The notes below the pieces were generated by a model. It was given only the letters and a program-made list of their open reading frames with translations, was not told the origin of the DNA and searched no databases. A stretch of DNA of 11,392 bases from Bacteroidota bacterium. GTDB taxonomy: Bacteria; Bacteroidota; Ignavibacteria; Ignavibacteriales; Ignavibacteriaceae. The position numbers were made by a program, and so were the translations under genes. Of the stretch, positions 1-7,593 are shown piece after piece. Each line of letters begins with the position of its first letter. Position 1 is the first letter of the stretch. Location: assembly GCA_021793635.1 (NCBI GenBank), contig JAJYSI010000055.1:1-11392 (forward strand), in the 5' to 3' direction.

Positions 1-122
1 TGTTCTTCTAGTTGTCTAATGTATTGGCTGACAGCTGGTTGGGTCATATGCAAACTCTCTGCGGCTCTTGAAAAGTTTTTATGCTCTACAACAGCGATAA
101 AAACTTGTAATTGTTGATCCAT
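1..122 (-). CDS. LysR-type transcriptional regulator, N-terminal fragment cut by the window edge
   Basis: Reading the minus strand from the ATG at 120-122 gives about 40 residues that open with MDQQLQVFIAVVE and continue through NFSRAAESLHMTQPAVSQYI to RQLEE at the window edge. This is the winged helix-turn-helix of LysR-type regulators: the F-x-A-V-x-E start, the S-R-A-A-E-S-L helix and the T-Q-P-A-V-S-Q recognition helix are all present. The effector-binding domain lies outside the window. The purine-rich stretch AAAAGAGGGAC upstream is a better ribosome binding site than any other gene here shows. The gene runs in the same direction as the polysaccharide genes but is separated from them by 153 nt and has no obvious functional link to them. 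The wording of the HTH reminds me of Bacillus-type regulators, which is an impression rather than a search result. The target is unknown. Confidence 0.85.
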   Translation of the reverse strand, partial: MDQQLQVFIAVVEHKNFSRAAESLHMTQPAVSQYIRQLEE

Positions 123-275
123 TTTTGTCCCTCTTTTCACATAGTATAATAATTTACTTATATTATACATTATAAATAATTATTTAACTCTTTTATCAAA
201 GTTTACTTTTTAAAAGAACATCTATTTCAAGCTTTCAAATTTGCTCTTGTTCTACGGCTCTTCAACTGAATTCAA
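123..275 (-). promoter_or_regulatory. Intergenic region with candidate promoter and palindromes upstream of the LysR fragment
   Basis: This very AT-rich spacer separates the phosphotransferase stop codon from the LysR start codon. On the minus strand it carries TTGATA (194-199) and two TATAAT hexamers (169-174 and 162-167). The spacing from TTGATA to the first TATAAT is 19 bp, longer than ideal, so the promoter is only a candidate. A perfect 12-bp palindrome AAATAATTATTT lies at 174-185, and TTATA-N3-TATAA overlaps the TATAAT pair. Such AT-rich dyads are plausible for an autoregulated LysR gene, but any AT-rich sequence produces them readily. I see no GC-rich hairpin with a T-run that would end transcription from the upstream operon. 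Confidence 0.35.
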
Positions 276-2264
276 TTAGGCGCTTCTCTTTTTCTTGATC
301 AAAATATTGCTTAATATTCTTATAAAATATTTTGCATCCGTTAAGAACGGATTTTTTTCGTAAGCATCCAGATACCTTGTTTCCGATTCAATTATCTCCT
401 GGATTGTGCGCGGCATGTCTGCATAAAACGGCGGCAGCAAACCCGGCTTAAACTTCCTTCGCTTTTCACGAAGCTCTTCTGTATACAAGCTTAAATAATG
501 CTTGCTCAAAGGTCGAACACCTACAAGCTTTATGTCTCCTTTGAATAGATTGATAATCATCGGAAGCTCGTCAATCCATAACCTTCTTAAAAGTTTTCCC
601 CATACGGTAATTCTAAAATCGTTTTTTATCTTACCGCCTATTTCAAGATTATTAATATCATAAACAAATTTCTGAATGTATTCCGAATACGGATGCATTG
701 TTCGAAGCTTGTAAACAAATATATCTTTCCCATCCTTGCCTTCCCTTCTCATCTTGAACAACATTCCGTAGGAAGGATTTTCATCTTTAAATTGACTTCC
801 GTTTTTCTGTGCAATAAAGTAAAAATAATTATCTAGCTCAAAGCCGCTTATTAGCTTAAACCCGTTGTAATAAAGCCTGCCGATTCCTTCAGCCGTCGAA
901 AGAAGCCTGCCTTTTCCATTGTTAACCGAGAAAAATATTTTTTTCATAAACGGGACTTTGGGAATAATACTTGACCAGAAAATATCCAGGAGGAAAAACA
1001 CAATCGCGAAATAGAAAGGATATTTTGTAATGTACTTCCTATACCTGAATTTAATAGTTTCGAATTTACCGATGAATATTCCGTCTTCAATTAATTTATT
1101 GTTTACCTCGCTTAAGTAGGAATTTATTCTTCTCAGATCATTTAATTCATGAAGATTCATGAACAATTCCAGGCGGTTATTAGGAAGTATTTCAACATTG
1201 TAAATATCGCTTGAGCGCAGAAAGACCGACTTATTCAGGCTAATACTGTTAAGATTAATTTTAGAGTTGATAAATTCGAAAAGACGCGGGAACCTGTTTA
1301 AATAAATATCTTTTAATTTGTGCCTCAAGGATTCTTCTAAATTTAATTTTGCTTCAGACTCATTGAAATTTATCCCGGAAATTTTTTCTAAGTTTATAAG
1401 GTTATCCGATACTTTATTATTCTCAAGCAAGATTAGCCTCGATTCGTCGGTCTTCTTAGGAATTCTCAAAAAATAAAGCTGCGAGAAAATAAGGAAGGAC
1501 CATACCGGATAAATTAATGAATAGACAGCTAAATTTATTTTTATATTAAAATCTATATCAAACATGAACAGCATGAAGAAAAGCAGACTTGTAAAGATAA
1601 AGTAGCTTTTTATAAAACTGCCGATATAACTCCAATAGTTTTGCTTAAAGTTCAATCTATATTGGTGTACAAATACAGATGAGATAAACCAGATCAGATA
1701 GATACCGGCTAACATCATTATCAAATCATCATACAGATTGAAGAATCCAAAGTAAATGATAATGAATAATAACAGTGTTAAAGTCAGAACCGTTAATTCA
1801 ATAAAAAAGAATTTTCTTGACTTAATTAATCTTATTCTCTTTTTATAAAGATGTATAGCCGGAATGAAAAGCCAGAGTGCTATTATTTCGGTAGAAAATG
1901 AAAGCAAGAGTGATTCAATTAATAATAATCTTGAAATACTTGGTACAAGTTGAAGGTCTGCAAGAAGAGACATGCTTCCGATTAATATAAAGAATGAAAG
2001 GAAAAATGCTCTTACATTTTCAAGAAAAGTTCTGCCTGCGAGCCGAATGTGCTTTCTGGTTAATATGGACGAGAATGCCCAGGAGAATAGAAAAGCAGAT
2101 ATCATGCTTGGTTGGAAAATGTAATTCTCTAAACTGCCTTCTTTAATCAACAATACAACGGCAAAGGAAAATATGTAAAGCAGTAAATCGCTTATTGCTG
2201 CAATCATTATAATACGGAAACTTCTTGCTCTCGTAATTGTCAGTGCTTGTAAAGTAGTATGCAT
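276..2264 (-). CDS. Polyprenyl-phosphate sugar phosphotransferase (bacterial sugar transferase) with eight-helix N-terminus
   Basis: This is a predicted initiating phosphoglycosyl transferase that moves a sugar phosphate from a nucleotide sugar to undecaprenyl phosphate at the inner membrane. The C-terminal catalytic domain (about 498-620) has KLRTM at 519-523, the Asp-Glu pair D565-E566 in WIDELP that corresponds to the catalytic dyad of the PglC/WcaJ superfamily, GDIKLVGVRP (576-585) and KPGLLPPFY (606-614). The N-terminus has about eight hydrophobic helices (roughly 18-40, 52-69, 84-104, 112-139, 151-175, 180-199, 214-236, 243-266) instead of the usual four. A cytosolic stretch (about 275-410) and a hydrophobic re-entrant-like segment with Pro breaks (415-439) come before the catalytic core. 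Another inserted stretch (445-490) separates that segment from the core, so the canonical K-R-x-x-D arrangement is not seen. At 662 residues it is longer than WbaP/WcaJ proteins. It is the last gene of the run, 76 nt after the epimerase gene, with a weak ribosome binding site. Confidence 0.9.
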   Translation of the reverse strand: MHTTLQALTITRARSFRIIMIAAISDLLLYIFSFAVVLLIKEGSLENYIFQPSMISAFLFSWAFSSILTRKHIRLAGRTFLENVRAFFLSFFILIGSMSLLADLQLVPSISRLLLIESLLLSFSTEIIALWLFIPAIHLYKKRIRLIKSRKFFFIELTVLTLTLLLFIIIYFGFFNLYDDLIMMLAGIYLIWFISSVFVHQYRLNFKQNYWSYIGSFIKSYFIFTSLLFFMLFMFDIDFNIKINLAVYSLIYPVWSFLIFSQLYFLRIPKKTDESRLILLENNKVSDNLINLEKISGINFNESEAKLNLEESLRHKLKDIYLNRFPRLFEFINSKINLNSISLNKSVFLRSSDIYNVEILPNNRLELFMNLHELNDLRRINSYLSEVNNKLIEDGIFIGKFETIKFRYRKYITKYPFYFAIVFFLLDIFWSSIIPKVPFMKKIFFSVNNGKGRLLSTAEGIGRLYYNGFKLISGFELDNYFYFIAQKNGSQFKDENPSYGMLFKMRREGKDGKDIFVYKLRTMHPYSEYIQKFVYDINNLEIGGKIKNDFRITVWGKLLRRLWIDELPMIINLFKGDIKLVGVRPLSKHYLSLYTEELREKRRKFKPGLLPPFYADMPRTIQEIIESETRYLDAYEKNPFLTDAKYFIRILSNILIKKKRSA

Positions 2265-2340
2265 ATTATCTTAAATTAAATCTTTATCATAAAATATTAT
2301 TATAAACTTTTGGAATAGCGGAATGATATAAGGCAATCGA

Positions 2341-3492
2341 TTATTCAAAATTTCCAAAAGTAGCGTAACTTGAGTCATCAAATTCTTTCAAAAGAATTTC
2401 GACGATTCTTTTTGATGCTTTGCCATCCCACAACTCTGGTATTAGTCCTTTTTTCTTTCTTCCTTCTAAAACATCAACCGCTAAACTTTCTGCAGTTGAA
2501 AAATTATCGCCAGCCAAATGATTGGTCCCTGTCTCAACGGTTACTGGTCTTTCTGTTGTATACCGGATTGTAACGCATTGAACTCCGAGAAATGTGCTTT
2601 CTTCCTGAATGCCTCCGCTGTCGGTTAAAACTAATGCAGAATTCATAGTCAATGCGATAAAATCAATGTAGCCTAACGGTTCTGTTAAAATGATACTCTC
2701 AGAAAACTTTCCCATTAATCCAAGCTGTTCAATATTTTTTAATGTCCTTGGATGAAGAGGAAATAATATCTTCCTTTTTTCAGTCAGCTTATTAAGCATA
2801 TTGATTAGAGCAATTAACTTTTCTTCGTTATCAACATTGCTTGGTCTATGCATCGTTACAAGGATATAATCATTTTTGTTCAGTCCGATTTCCTTTAGTA
2901 CGTTTGATCGTTCAATCTTCGGCATATAGAATATCAGGCTGTCGATCATAACATTCCCGACAAAATGAATTTTACTTTGCTCTATTCCTTCGAGTTTAAG
3001 ATTTTTCAATCCGCTTCTTTCAGTAACAAATAAATAGTCTGAGATTGAGTCTGTAAGCACCCTGTTTATTTCCTCGGGCATTGAGCGGTCGAAGCTTCTT
3101 AAGCCTGCTTCAACATGCGCAATTTTAACTCCCAGCTTAACTGCTGCCAAACTGCATGCAATTGTTGAATTAACATCACCGACTACAATTACTAAATCCG
3201 GTTTTTCGTGCAAAAGTATCTTTTCAAATTCTATCATTATTCTGCCGGTTTGCTCAGCTTGGGTACCTCCGCCGACTCCAAGATAAAAGTCCGGTTTTGG
3301 TAATTCTAATTCTTTAAAGAAAATCTGAGACATCTGTTCGTCGTAATGCTGTCCGGTATGGCAAATCAAATGCTGGATCTGTCTTCTGCCGGAAGTGTAA
3401 TCTGTAGGTTTGCTTAATTCCGAAATCTGTTTAGTAATTGGTGCCAGCTTCATATAATTCGGACGCGCACCGACAACCGAGATAATTTTCAT
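2341..3492 (-). CDS. wecB: UDP-N-acetylglucosamine 2-epimerase, non-hydrolysing
   Basis: This cytoplasmic GT-B-fold enzyme interconverts UDP-GlcNAc and UDP-ManNAc and would supply ManNAc or a derivative for surface glycan synthesis. The N-terminal motif GARPNYMKLAP contains R10 and K15. Acidic residues D106 (VVGDVNST), E128 (HVEAGLRS) and E140 (PEEINR) match the catalytic positions of the family by motif. The C-terminal half has TMHRPSNVD (H215), DSGGIQEES (291-299) and TTERPVTVETGTN (312-324), which bind the nucleotide sugar. The length of 383 residues is typical. The HRPSNVD form differs from the HRREN form of enterobacterial WecB, so a related substrate such as a 3-acetamido uronic acid sugar is possible. 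A short extra stretch lies at residues 29-39, before HTGQHYD. The gene is 59 nt downstream of the DUF354 gene. Confidence 0.93.
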   Translation of the reverse strand: MKIISVVGARPNYMKLAPITKQISELSKPTDYTSGRRQIQHLICHTGQHYDEQMSQIFFKELELPKPDFYLGVGGGTQAEQTGRIMIEFEKILLHEKPDLVIVVGDVNSTIACSLAAVKLGVKIAHVEAGLRSFDRSMPEEINRVLTDSISDYLFVTERSGLKNLKLEGIEQSKIHFVGNVMIDSLIFYMPKIERSNVLKEIGLNKNDYILVTMHRPSNVDNEEKLIALINMLNKLTEKRKILFPLHPRTLKNIEQLGLMGKFSESIILTEPLGYIDFIALTMNSALVLTDSGGIQEESTFLGVQCVTIRYTTERPVTVETGTNHLAGDNFSTAESLAVDVLEGRKKKGLIPELWDGKASKRIVEILLKEFDDSSYATFGNFE

Positions 3493-3551
3493 TTTATTAC
3501 TTCTAAGGATTGTATGAATTCTAGTAAGACTTACGGTATTGGAACAGGGAT

Positions 3552-4646
3552 TTATTTAAAAACATATTGGTAATCAGGATTAGCTTTCATAATACTATCA
3601 CTTTTTGGATAGTTCTCAACAAACCATACAAGAAAAGCAGTTACATCAATTTTGTCTGCGAGCATTTTCTGCCTGCGCTTTTGCCATTCTTCTTTTAGTC
3701 CCGGCATAAGTAAAAGCTCTTTTATTTTTGCAAACATCTTCTCAGTCTCGTCAGGCTTAAATCCGTAAGTCAGTCCATATTTATGTTCTTCTTCTTCCAG
3801 ATAAGAAATTCTGCCTACGAAAGAATTGCTGCGAATTGCCGGCGTGCCCAATACAGCAGCTTCCGAAGTCATTGTCTGACTGTCCCCGATCAGCATCTCA
3901 GCATAATAAATAAATGAATGAATTTTATGCGGAGGAATATTGATTTTGTACCTTTCAAATTCCTGATCAATATCTCTTTCGGTAGTTATGAATATTCTGC
4001 CGTAATCACTCAATAGTTTTATCAATCGTCTTTTTTTCTCTAACGATAAACCTTGAACACCAATATCATGATGAGCCTTAAACGAATTGAATCTTAGAAT
4101 AAAATATTTTTCACCTTCACTAATACCGGCATCTTTTAATACTGAAGGATCAGGTGTAAATCTGTTTGGATGTAAATAAGCCAGCTCATGAAAACCGGAA
4201 TAATAAATTGTGTCTTTCTTTTTTCTTTTATCTTTTAATGATTCGGGAGACAAAAGAGTATCCGCAAACGGATGCGCAAATTTCGAGAATAAAGGCTGAA
4301 CTTCGTCATCATCATCATCAAGTACAATCGATTTAATCTTTGTAATTTTTGATGCGTGAGCCAGATTTATTGAAGAACCTATTCCTAATTTAATTTTGTT
4401 CCTCCGGATTAGCTTAGTTATGCGGAAATCATATCTCAATTGGTTCAGTATTTTACCTACAATACGGTCGGATCTTGAACCTATTTTTACAAAAGGTATA
4501 TGGTAATGGCTTAACAAATCCTGAGCAGACAGATTATTATCTTTAACAGTAAAGAACAACTTTATATGCTTAACAGCGAGTGTTTTTGCCAGATTTACCA
4601 ATAAATGAACATGCGCCGGATGACCTATATCTACAAGTATATTCAT
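3552..4646 (-). CDS. DUF354 family GT-B-like protein
   Basis: The protein begins MNILVDIGHPAHVHLL, the hallmark of DUF354 (PF04007), a family related in fold to UDP-GlcNAc 2-epimerases and GT-B glycosyltransferases. No reaction is firmly established for the family, so a glycosyltransferase-like or nucleotide-sugar role is inference. A run of five aspartates (110-114, DDDDDEVQPLF) sits where the family has an acidic motif at the end of the N-terminal Rossmann domain. The C-terminal domain contains GDSQTMTSEAAVLGTPAIR (254-272), matching the usual ligand-binding loop of GT-B enzymes. No signal peptide or membrane helix is visible, so it should be cytoplasmic. Its ATG overlaps the upstream gene's stop codon by one base (TAATG), which suggests translational coupling with the FemAB-like gene and membership of the same pathway. 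Confidence 0.85.
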   Translation of the reverse strand: MNILVDIGHPAHVHLLVNLAKTLAVKHIKLFFTVKDNNLSAQDLLSHYHIPFVKIGSRSDRIVGKILNQLRYDFRITKLIRRNKIKLGIGSSINLAHASKITKIKSIVLDDDDDEVQPLFSKFAHPFADTLLSPESLKDKRKKKDTIYYSGFHELAYLHPNRFTPDPSVLKDAGISEGEKYFILRFNSFKAHHDIGVQGLSLEKKRRLIKLLSDYGRIFITTERDIDQEFERYKINIPPHKIHSFIYYAEMLIGDSQTMTSEAAVLGTPAIRSNSFVGRISYLEEEEHKYGLTYGFKPDETEKMFAKIKELLLMPGLKEEWQKRRQKMLADKIDVTAFLVWFVENYPKSDSIMKANPDYQYVFK

Positions 4647-5665
4647 TATATTCTCTTTTTAGTTCTTTTAATTAGCCACAAACCAAGCTTTGCAAAATCC
4701 ATTAGCAACGTATTATGGATTTTATAATAGCGTCCCGGTTCGGTTATTTTGCCGCCGTATTCAAGTTTAAACTTTCTTACGCCGTATTCCTTATCCGGTG
4801 AGCCGGCGCCCATCCAATCGTACATTTTAAAGTCATTTTCTTTTGCCCATCGAATTACTTCCCAATATAAATAATCAATCGATCGCATCTTCAAAATATC
4901 AACGTCCTGTGTGCTGCCTAAATAAAATGCATACATGTTTTTATTATAGAATAAAGCGCAAAGGATCACGACTGGAACATTATCTTTGCTTAATGAAAAA
5001 AATTTATAACTATCTCTTGGCAAAACATCAGGCATTCCTAAAAACAATTCCATTTTGGGATACGGTAATCTTATCCGGTTATAAGATGTCTGTAAAAGCT
5101 CATAAAAAATCGGTATTATGTTTGCTCCATTCGTAGCATTAAATTTAAAACCTGCTTTCTTTGCTTTATTAATTCCATCTTTCCTTTGCTTCTTAACGTT
5201 TTTCCATAAAGCAGTTTCACTGACTGATAAATCTATTGTAATGTTCAAATGAGTCTTGTAAGTAAAACCATATTCTTCAAATGTATTCTTTCGTTCCTCA
5301 GACTGAATCTGAAAATTTCTGAATTCCGTAGAGATTATTTTTCGTGCAGATATTTCATTATATTTTTCCAATATTGCTGAAAGCGCATCATCCCTTCCTT
5401 CTGCTATTATCGGTCCGCCCCAAATTATGCAGCGTCGAGAAAGATAGCCTTTAAGTCCATGTCCTTCCTTTATTATTACTGCCAGTAAGCTCCCAATTAT
5501 TTTATCTTCTTCCACCGCCGAAATTATAATTGGCTCATAATTAACGCTAGACTGAAATAATTTTAACCCCTCTGGTGATTGGAAAATATTTCCATCCGGG
5601 TGATGAAATACGAATTCTCTGCACTTCACTTCATCTAATTGCGATATATTAGTTACTATCCACAT
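4646..5665 (-). CDS. FemAB/GNAT-like N-acyltransferase (BioF2-like acetyltransferase domain)
   Basis: This 339-residue protein resembles the double-GNAT FemAB-like proteins found in exopolysaccharide and peptidoglycan loci. The N-terminal half (about 1-140) contains IFQSPEGLKLF and IIWGGPII. The linker has the basic helix WKNVKKQRKDGINKAKKAGF (154-173), typical of the family. The C-terminal half has YAFYLGSTQD (245-254) and the signature YDWMGAGSPDKEYGVRKFK (282-300), followed by the YGGK turn. Known relatives transfer an amino acid from aminoacyl-tRNA, or an acyl group, onto an amine of a sugar or peptide acceptor. The donor here cannot be read from sequence. No membrane helix or signal peptide is seen. 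It follows the asparagine synthase gene by 11 nt and is coupled to the DUF354 gene, which favours a role in decorating a glycan precursor in the cytoplasm. Confidence 0.82.
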   Translation of the reverse strand: MWIVTNISQLDEVKCREFVFHHPDGNIFQSPEGLKLFQSSVNYEPIIISAVEEDKIIGSLLAVIIKEGHGLKGYLSRRCIIWGGPIIAEGRDDALSAILEKYNEISARKIISTEFRNFQIQSEERKNTFEEYGFTYKTHLNITIDLSVSETALWKNVKKQRKDGINKAKKAGFKFNATNGANIIPIFYELLQTSYNRIRLPYPKMELFLGMPDVLPRDSYKFFSLSKDNVPVVILCALFYNKNMYAFYLGSTQDVDILKMRSIDYLYWEVIRWAKENDFKMYDWMGAGSPDKEYGVRKFKLEYGGKITEPGRYYKIHNTLLMDFAKLGLWLIKRTKKRI

Positions 5666-5676
5666 AATTTTGCTCT

Positions 5677-7593
5677 CTAATCAATAAATTCCCTAAACCA
5701 TAATTCCAGATTTATCCACTTCCAGATTTCCTTAGAAATGTTCTTTTCTTTTTTATAATGTTCTTTTAATAGTTCTTTTGCTTTATTTGGATTAATTATA
5801 TTTCTTTCTTTTAAGCTGTCTGAATTCAGAATATCGAGAATAAATAAAAGCATGTTCTTCTGCCTAAACCACTCATCCTGCGGTGTATCGAAGCCCACTT
5901 TGTCCCGTCTGTTTTTTATTTTCTCCGGTAAGGTGCCGTTCATTGCTTCACGCAGAATATACTTTGTCATGCCGCCTTTAATTATCATCTCCGATCTTGA
6001 CGCTAAAGTTTTTTCAACTAGTCGGTAATCCAAAAAAGGCACTCTTGCTTCAAGCGAGAAGTACATTGAGTTCCTGTCTTCCCATTTTAGCAAATGCTCA
6101 AGCTTGTATTCAAAATGATTTAATAAGGCTTCACTCAGCGAACCTGATCCATACAATTCATCTGATATAACAGAATCCTTCTTATATAATGAAGTGAAAT
6201 CTCTATTGATATAACCGTTTTCATCTACTCTTAAATTTGTTCTTAAATAATTTGGAAGAAGAAAAAACAAGCCTGTCTTTATTCCATGCAATGATTGATG
6301 TTTATTAACGTAGTTTCTTGATTCATTAAGAAGCTTCAACAGCCGCATCTTCTTTAATAAATCCTTAAAATAAAATCCGAAGAAGTAATGATATCCGGCT
6401 AATGATTCATCAGCACCCTGCCCATCAAGTGTTACCACTACATTATTTCTTGCCAGTTCCATAACTTTGAATTGTGAATATGGGGCAGTCGATGGAGTAG
6501 GCTCAGCATGCGCTCTTATGTATGATGTCATGTCTTCAAGGAGTGCTGCTGATGTTGGAGTTGTAAAGTGCATGAACAATGGTTCCTGTTTATATTCATT
6601 GATGAATTCACTCTCATCGCCGTATTGTCCTTTTTCGTAAACTGCAGAAAATGTATTGAGATTTTTTTTATTATACTCTTTGAGCAAAACAGAGACGATG
6701 CTTGAAGAATCCAATCCGCCGCTTAAACAAACGCCAACCGGAACATCACTTCTTAATCTCAACCCAACTGCCGAGCTGAACAGTTCACGGTATTCTTCCG
6801 GCGAATAAAAACTCTCCTCATTTTTTACCCTGCCTCGTAAATCATACCAGTTCCTTATTTCTGATCTCTGATTGCTGAAAGTTGAAAGCTGACTGCTGAA
6901 AGCTAAATTACAACCATGCTGCAGCTTCTTTATACCTTCAAAGAAAGTATTCTCCGTTTGGTCAGTTCTATTAAAAACCAGATAATCAAAAATTGCTTGA
7001 TAATTTGGTGATGGCTTTCGTTCAAGAACCGCCAATATTGATGGTATTTCAGAAGCGAAAATAAATCGCTCATTATCTTGGTAATAATAAAAAGGCTTTA
7101 TACCGTATCTGTCGCGAGAGCAAAATAAATCTTTGCTTTGACGATCGTAGATTGCAAACGCCCACATACCGTTAAATTTATCCAGACAGCTTTCTCCCCA
7201 TTCTATAAATGAATTTAAAACAACTTCTGTATCAGTACCCGACCTAAATTTATACCCCTTCAATTTCAACTCTTCTCTGATTTCTATGTAATTATAGATC
7301 TCTCCATTATAAACGATGACATACCTTCCGTCATTTTCAAATCTATAATTACCGGACTCTTTCGTTCTTGTAATCTTGTAATCATGCAATTTTGTAATTG
7401 AAAACATAGGCTGATGCCCAAGCGGAGTCAGATCAATAATACTTAATCTTACAAAACCCAAACCTACGTTTGATTCGAAGAACCATCCTTCATCATCAGG
7501 CCCGCGATGCTTAATTTTCTGCATCATACAATTAATCTGGTTTTCTTCAACCGGCTTTTCATTGAAATTAATAATTCCGCAAATGCCGCACAT
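5677..7593 (-). CDS. asnB: Asparagine synthase (glutamine-hydrolysing)
   Basis: This two-domain amidotransferase uses ammonia from glutamine to amidate a carboxylate activated with ATP. The class II glutaminase domain starts with the required Cys2 (MCGICGI) and has RLSIIDL (R49), YNGEIYNY (N96-E98) and GTDTE (D121). The synthetase domain has the ATP pyrophosphatase loop SGGLDSS (291-297), GQGADE (391-396), RNSMYFSLEARVPFLDYR (507-524) and KVGFDTP (565-571). At 638 residues it is slightly long because of in-frame extra segments at about 64-87 and 231-247, both encoded by short tandem repeats. Enzymes of this type in surface-polysaccharide loci often amidate uronic acids or related sugars rather than aspartate. 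The context favours that here, but asparagine synthesis cannot be excluded. The gene follows the GT4 gene after 101 nt and is followed at 11 nt by the FemAB-like gene. Confidence 0.93.
   Translation of the reverse strand: MCGICGIINFNEKPVEENQINCMMQKIKHRGPDDEGWFFESNVGLGFVRLSIIDLTPLGHQPMFSITKLHDYKITRTKESGNYRFENDGRYVIVYNGEIYNYIEIREELKLKGYKFRSGTDTEVVLNSFIEWGESCLDKFNGMWAFAIYDRQSKDLFCSRDRYGIKPFYYYQDNERFIFASEIPSILAVLERKPSPNYQAIFDYLVFNRTDQTENTFFEGIKKLQHGCNLAFSSQLSTFSNQRSEIRNWYDLRGRVKNEESFYSPEEYRELFSSAVGLRLRSDVPVGVCLSGGLDSSSIVSVLLKEYNKKNLNTFSAVYEKGQYGDESEFINEYKQEPLFMHFTTPTSAALLEDMTSYIRAHAEPTPSTAPYSQFKVMELARNNVVVTLDGQGADESLAGYHYFFGFYFKDLLKKMRLLKLLNESRNYVNKHQSLHGIKTGLFFLLPNYLRTNLRVDENGYINRDFTSLYKKDSVISDELYGSGSLSEALLNHFEYKLEHLLKWEDRNSMYFSLEARVPFLDYRLVEKTLASRSEMIIKGGMTKYILREAMNGTLPEKIKNRRDKVGFDTPQDEWFRQKNMLLFILDILNSDSLKERNIINPNKAKELLKEHYKKEKNISKEIWKWINLELWFREFID
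6861..6902. repeat. 7-bp tandem microrepeat inside asnB (six units)
   Basis: On the plus strand the stretch divides into six 7-bp units with consensus CTGAAAG: CTGATCT, CTGATTG, CTGAAAG, TTGAAAG, CTGACTG, CTGAAAG. It encodes residues of the SSQLSTFSNQRSEIRN segment, at the end of the glutaminase domain where relatives usually have a non-repetitive hairpin. The total of 42 bp keeps the reading frame although the unit length is not a multiple of three. Confidence 0.85.
7367..7398. repeat. 8-bp tandem microrepeat inside asnB (four units)
   Basis: Four adjacent 8-bp units read CTTGTAAT, CTTGTAAT, CATGCAAT, TTTGTAAT on the plus strand, the first two identical. On the coding strand they specify the ITKLHDYKIT stretch. 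This lies within an extra segment of about 24 residues (roughly 64-87) that interrupts the normally direct step from GHQPM to the DGRYVIVYNGE motif. Confidence 0.9.

Noticed and set aside
2370..2573. Plus-strand open frame of 67 codons
   Set aside because: It lies wholly opposite the well-conserved epimerase gene and has no recognisable protein features or ribosome binding site.
3524..3534. Palindrome GTAAGACTTAC between the DUF354 and epimerase genes
   Set aside because: The five-base arms have a one-base centre, so it cannot form a terminator stem, and no T-run follows.
4305..4319. Trinucleotide run encoding five aspartates in the DUF354 gene
   Set aside because: The acidic run sits at a family-typical acidic motif, so it is explained by protein function rather than repeat expansion.
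4843..5136. Plus-strand open frame of 97 codons
   Set aside because: It is antisense to the conserved core of the FemAB-like gene and has no coherent domain.
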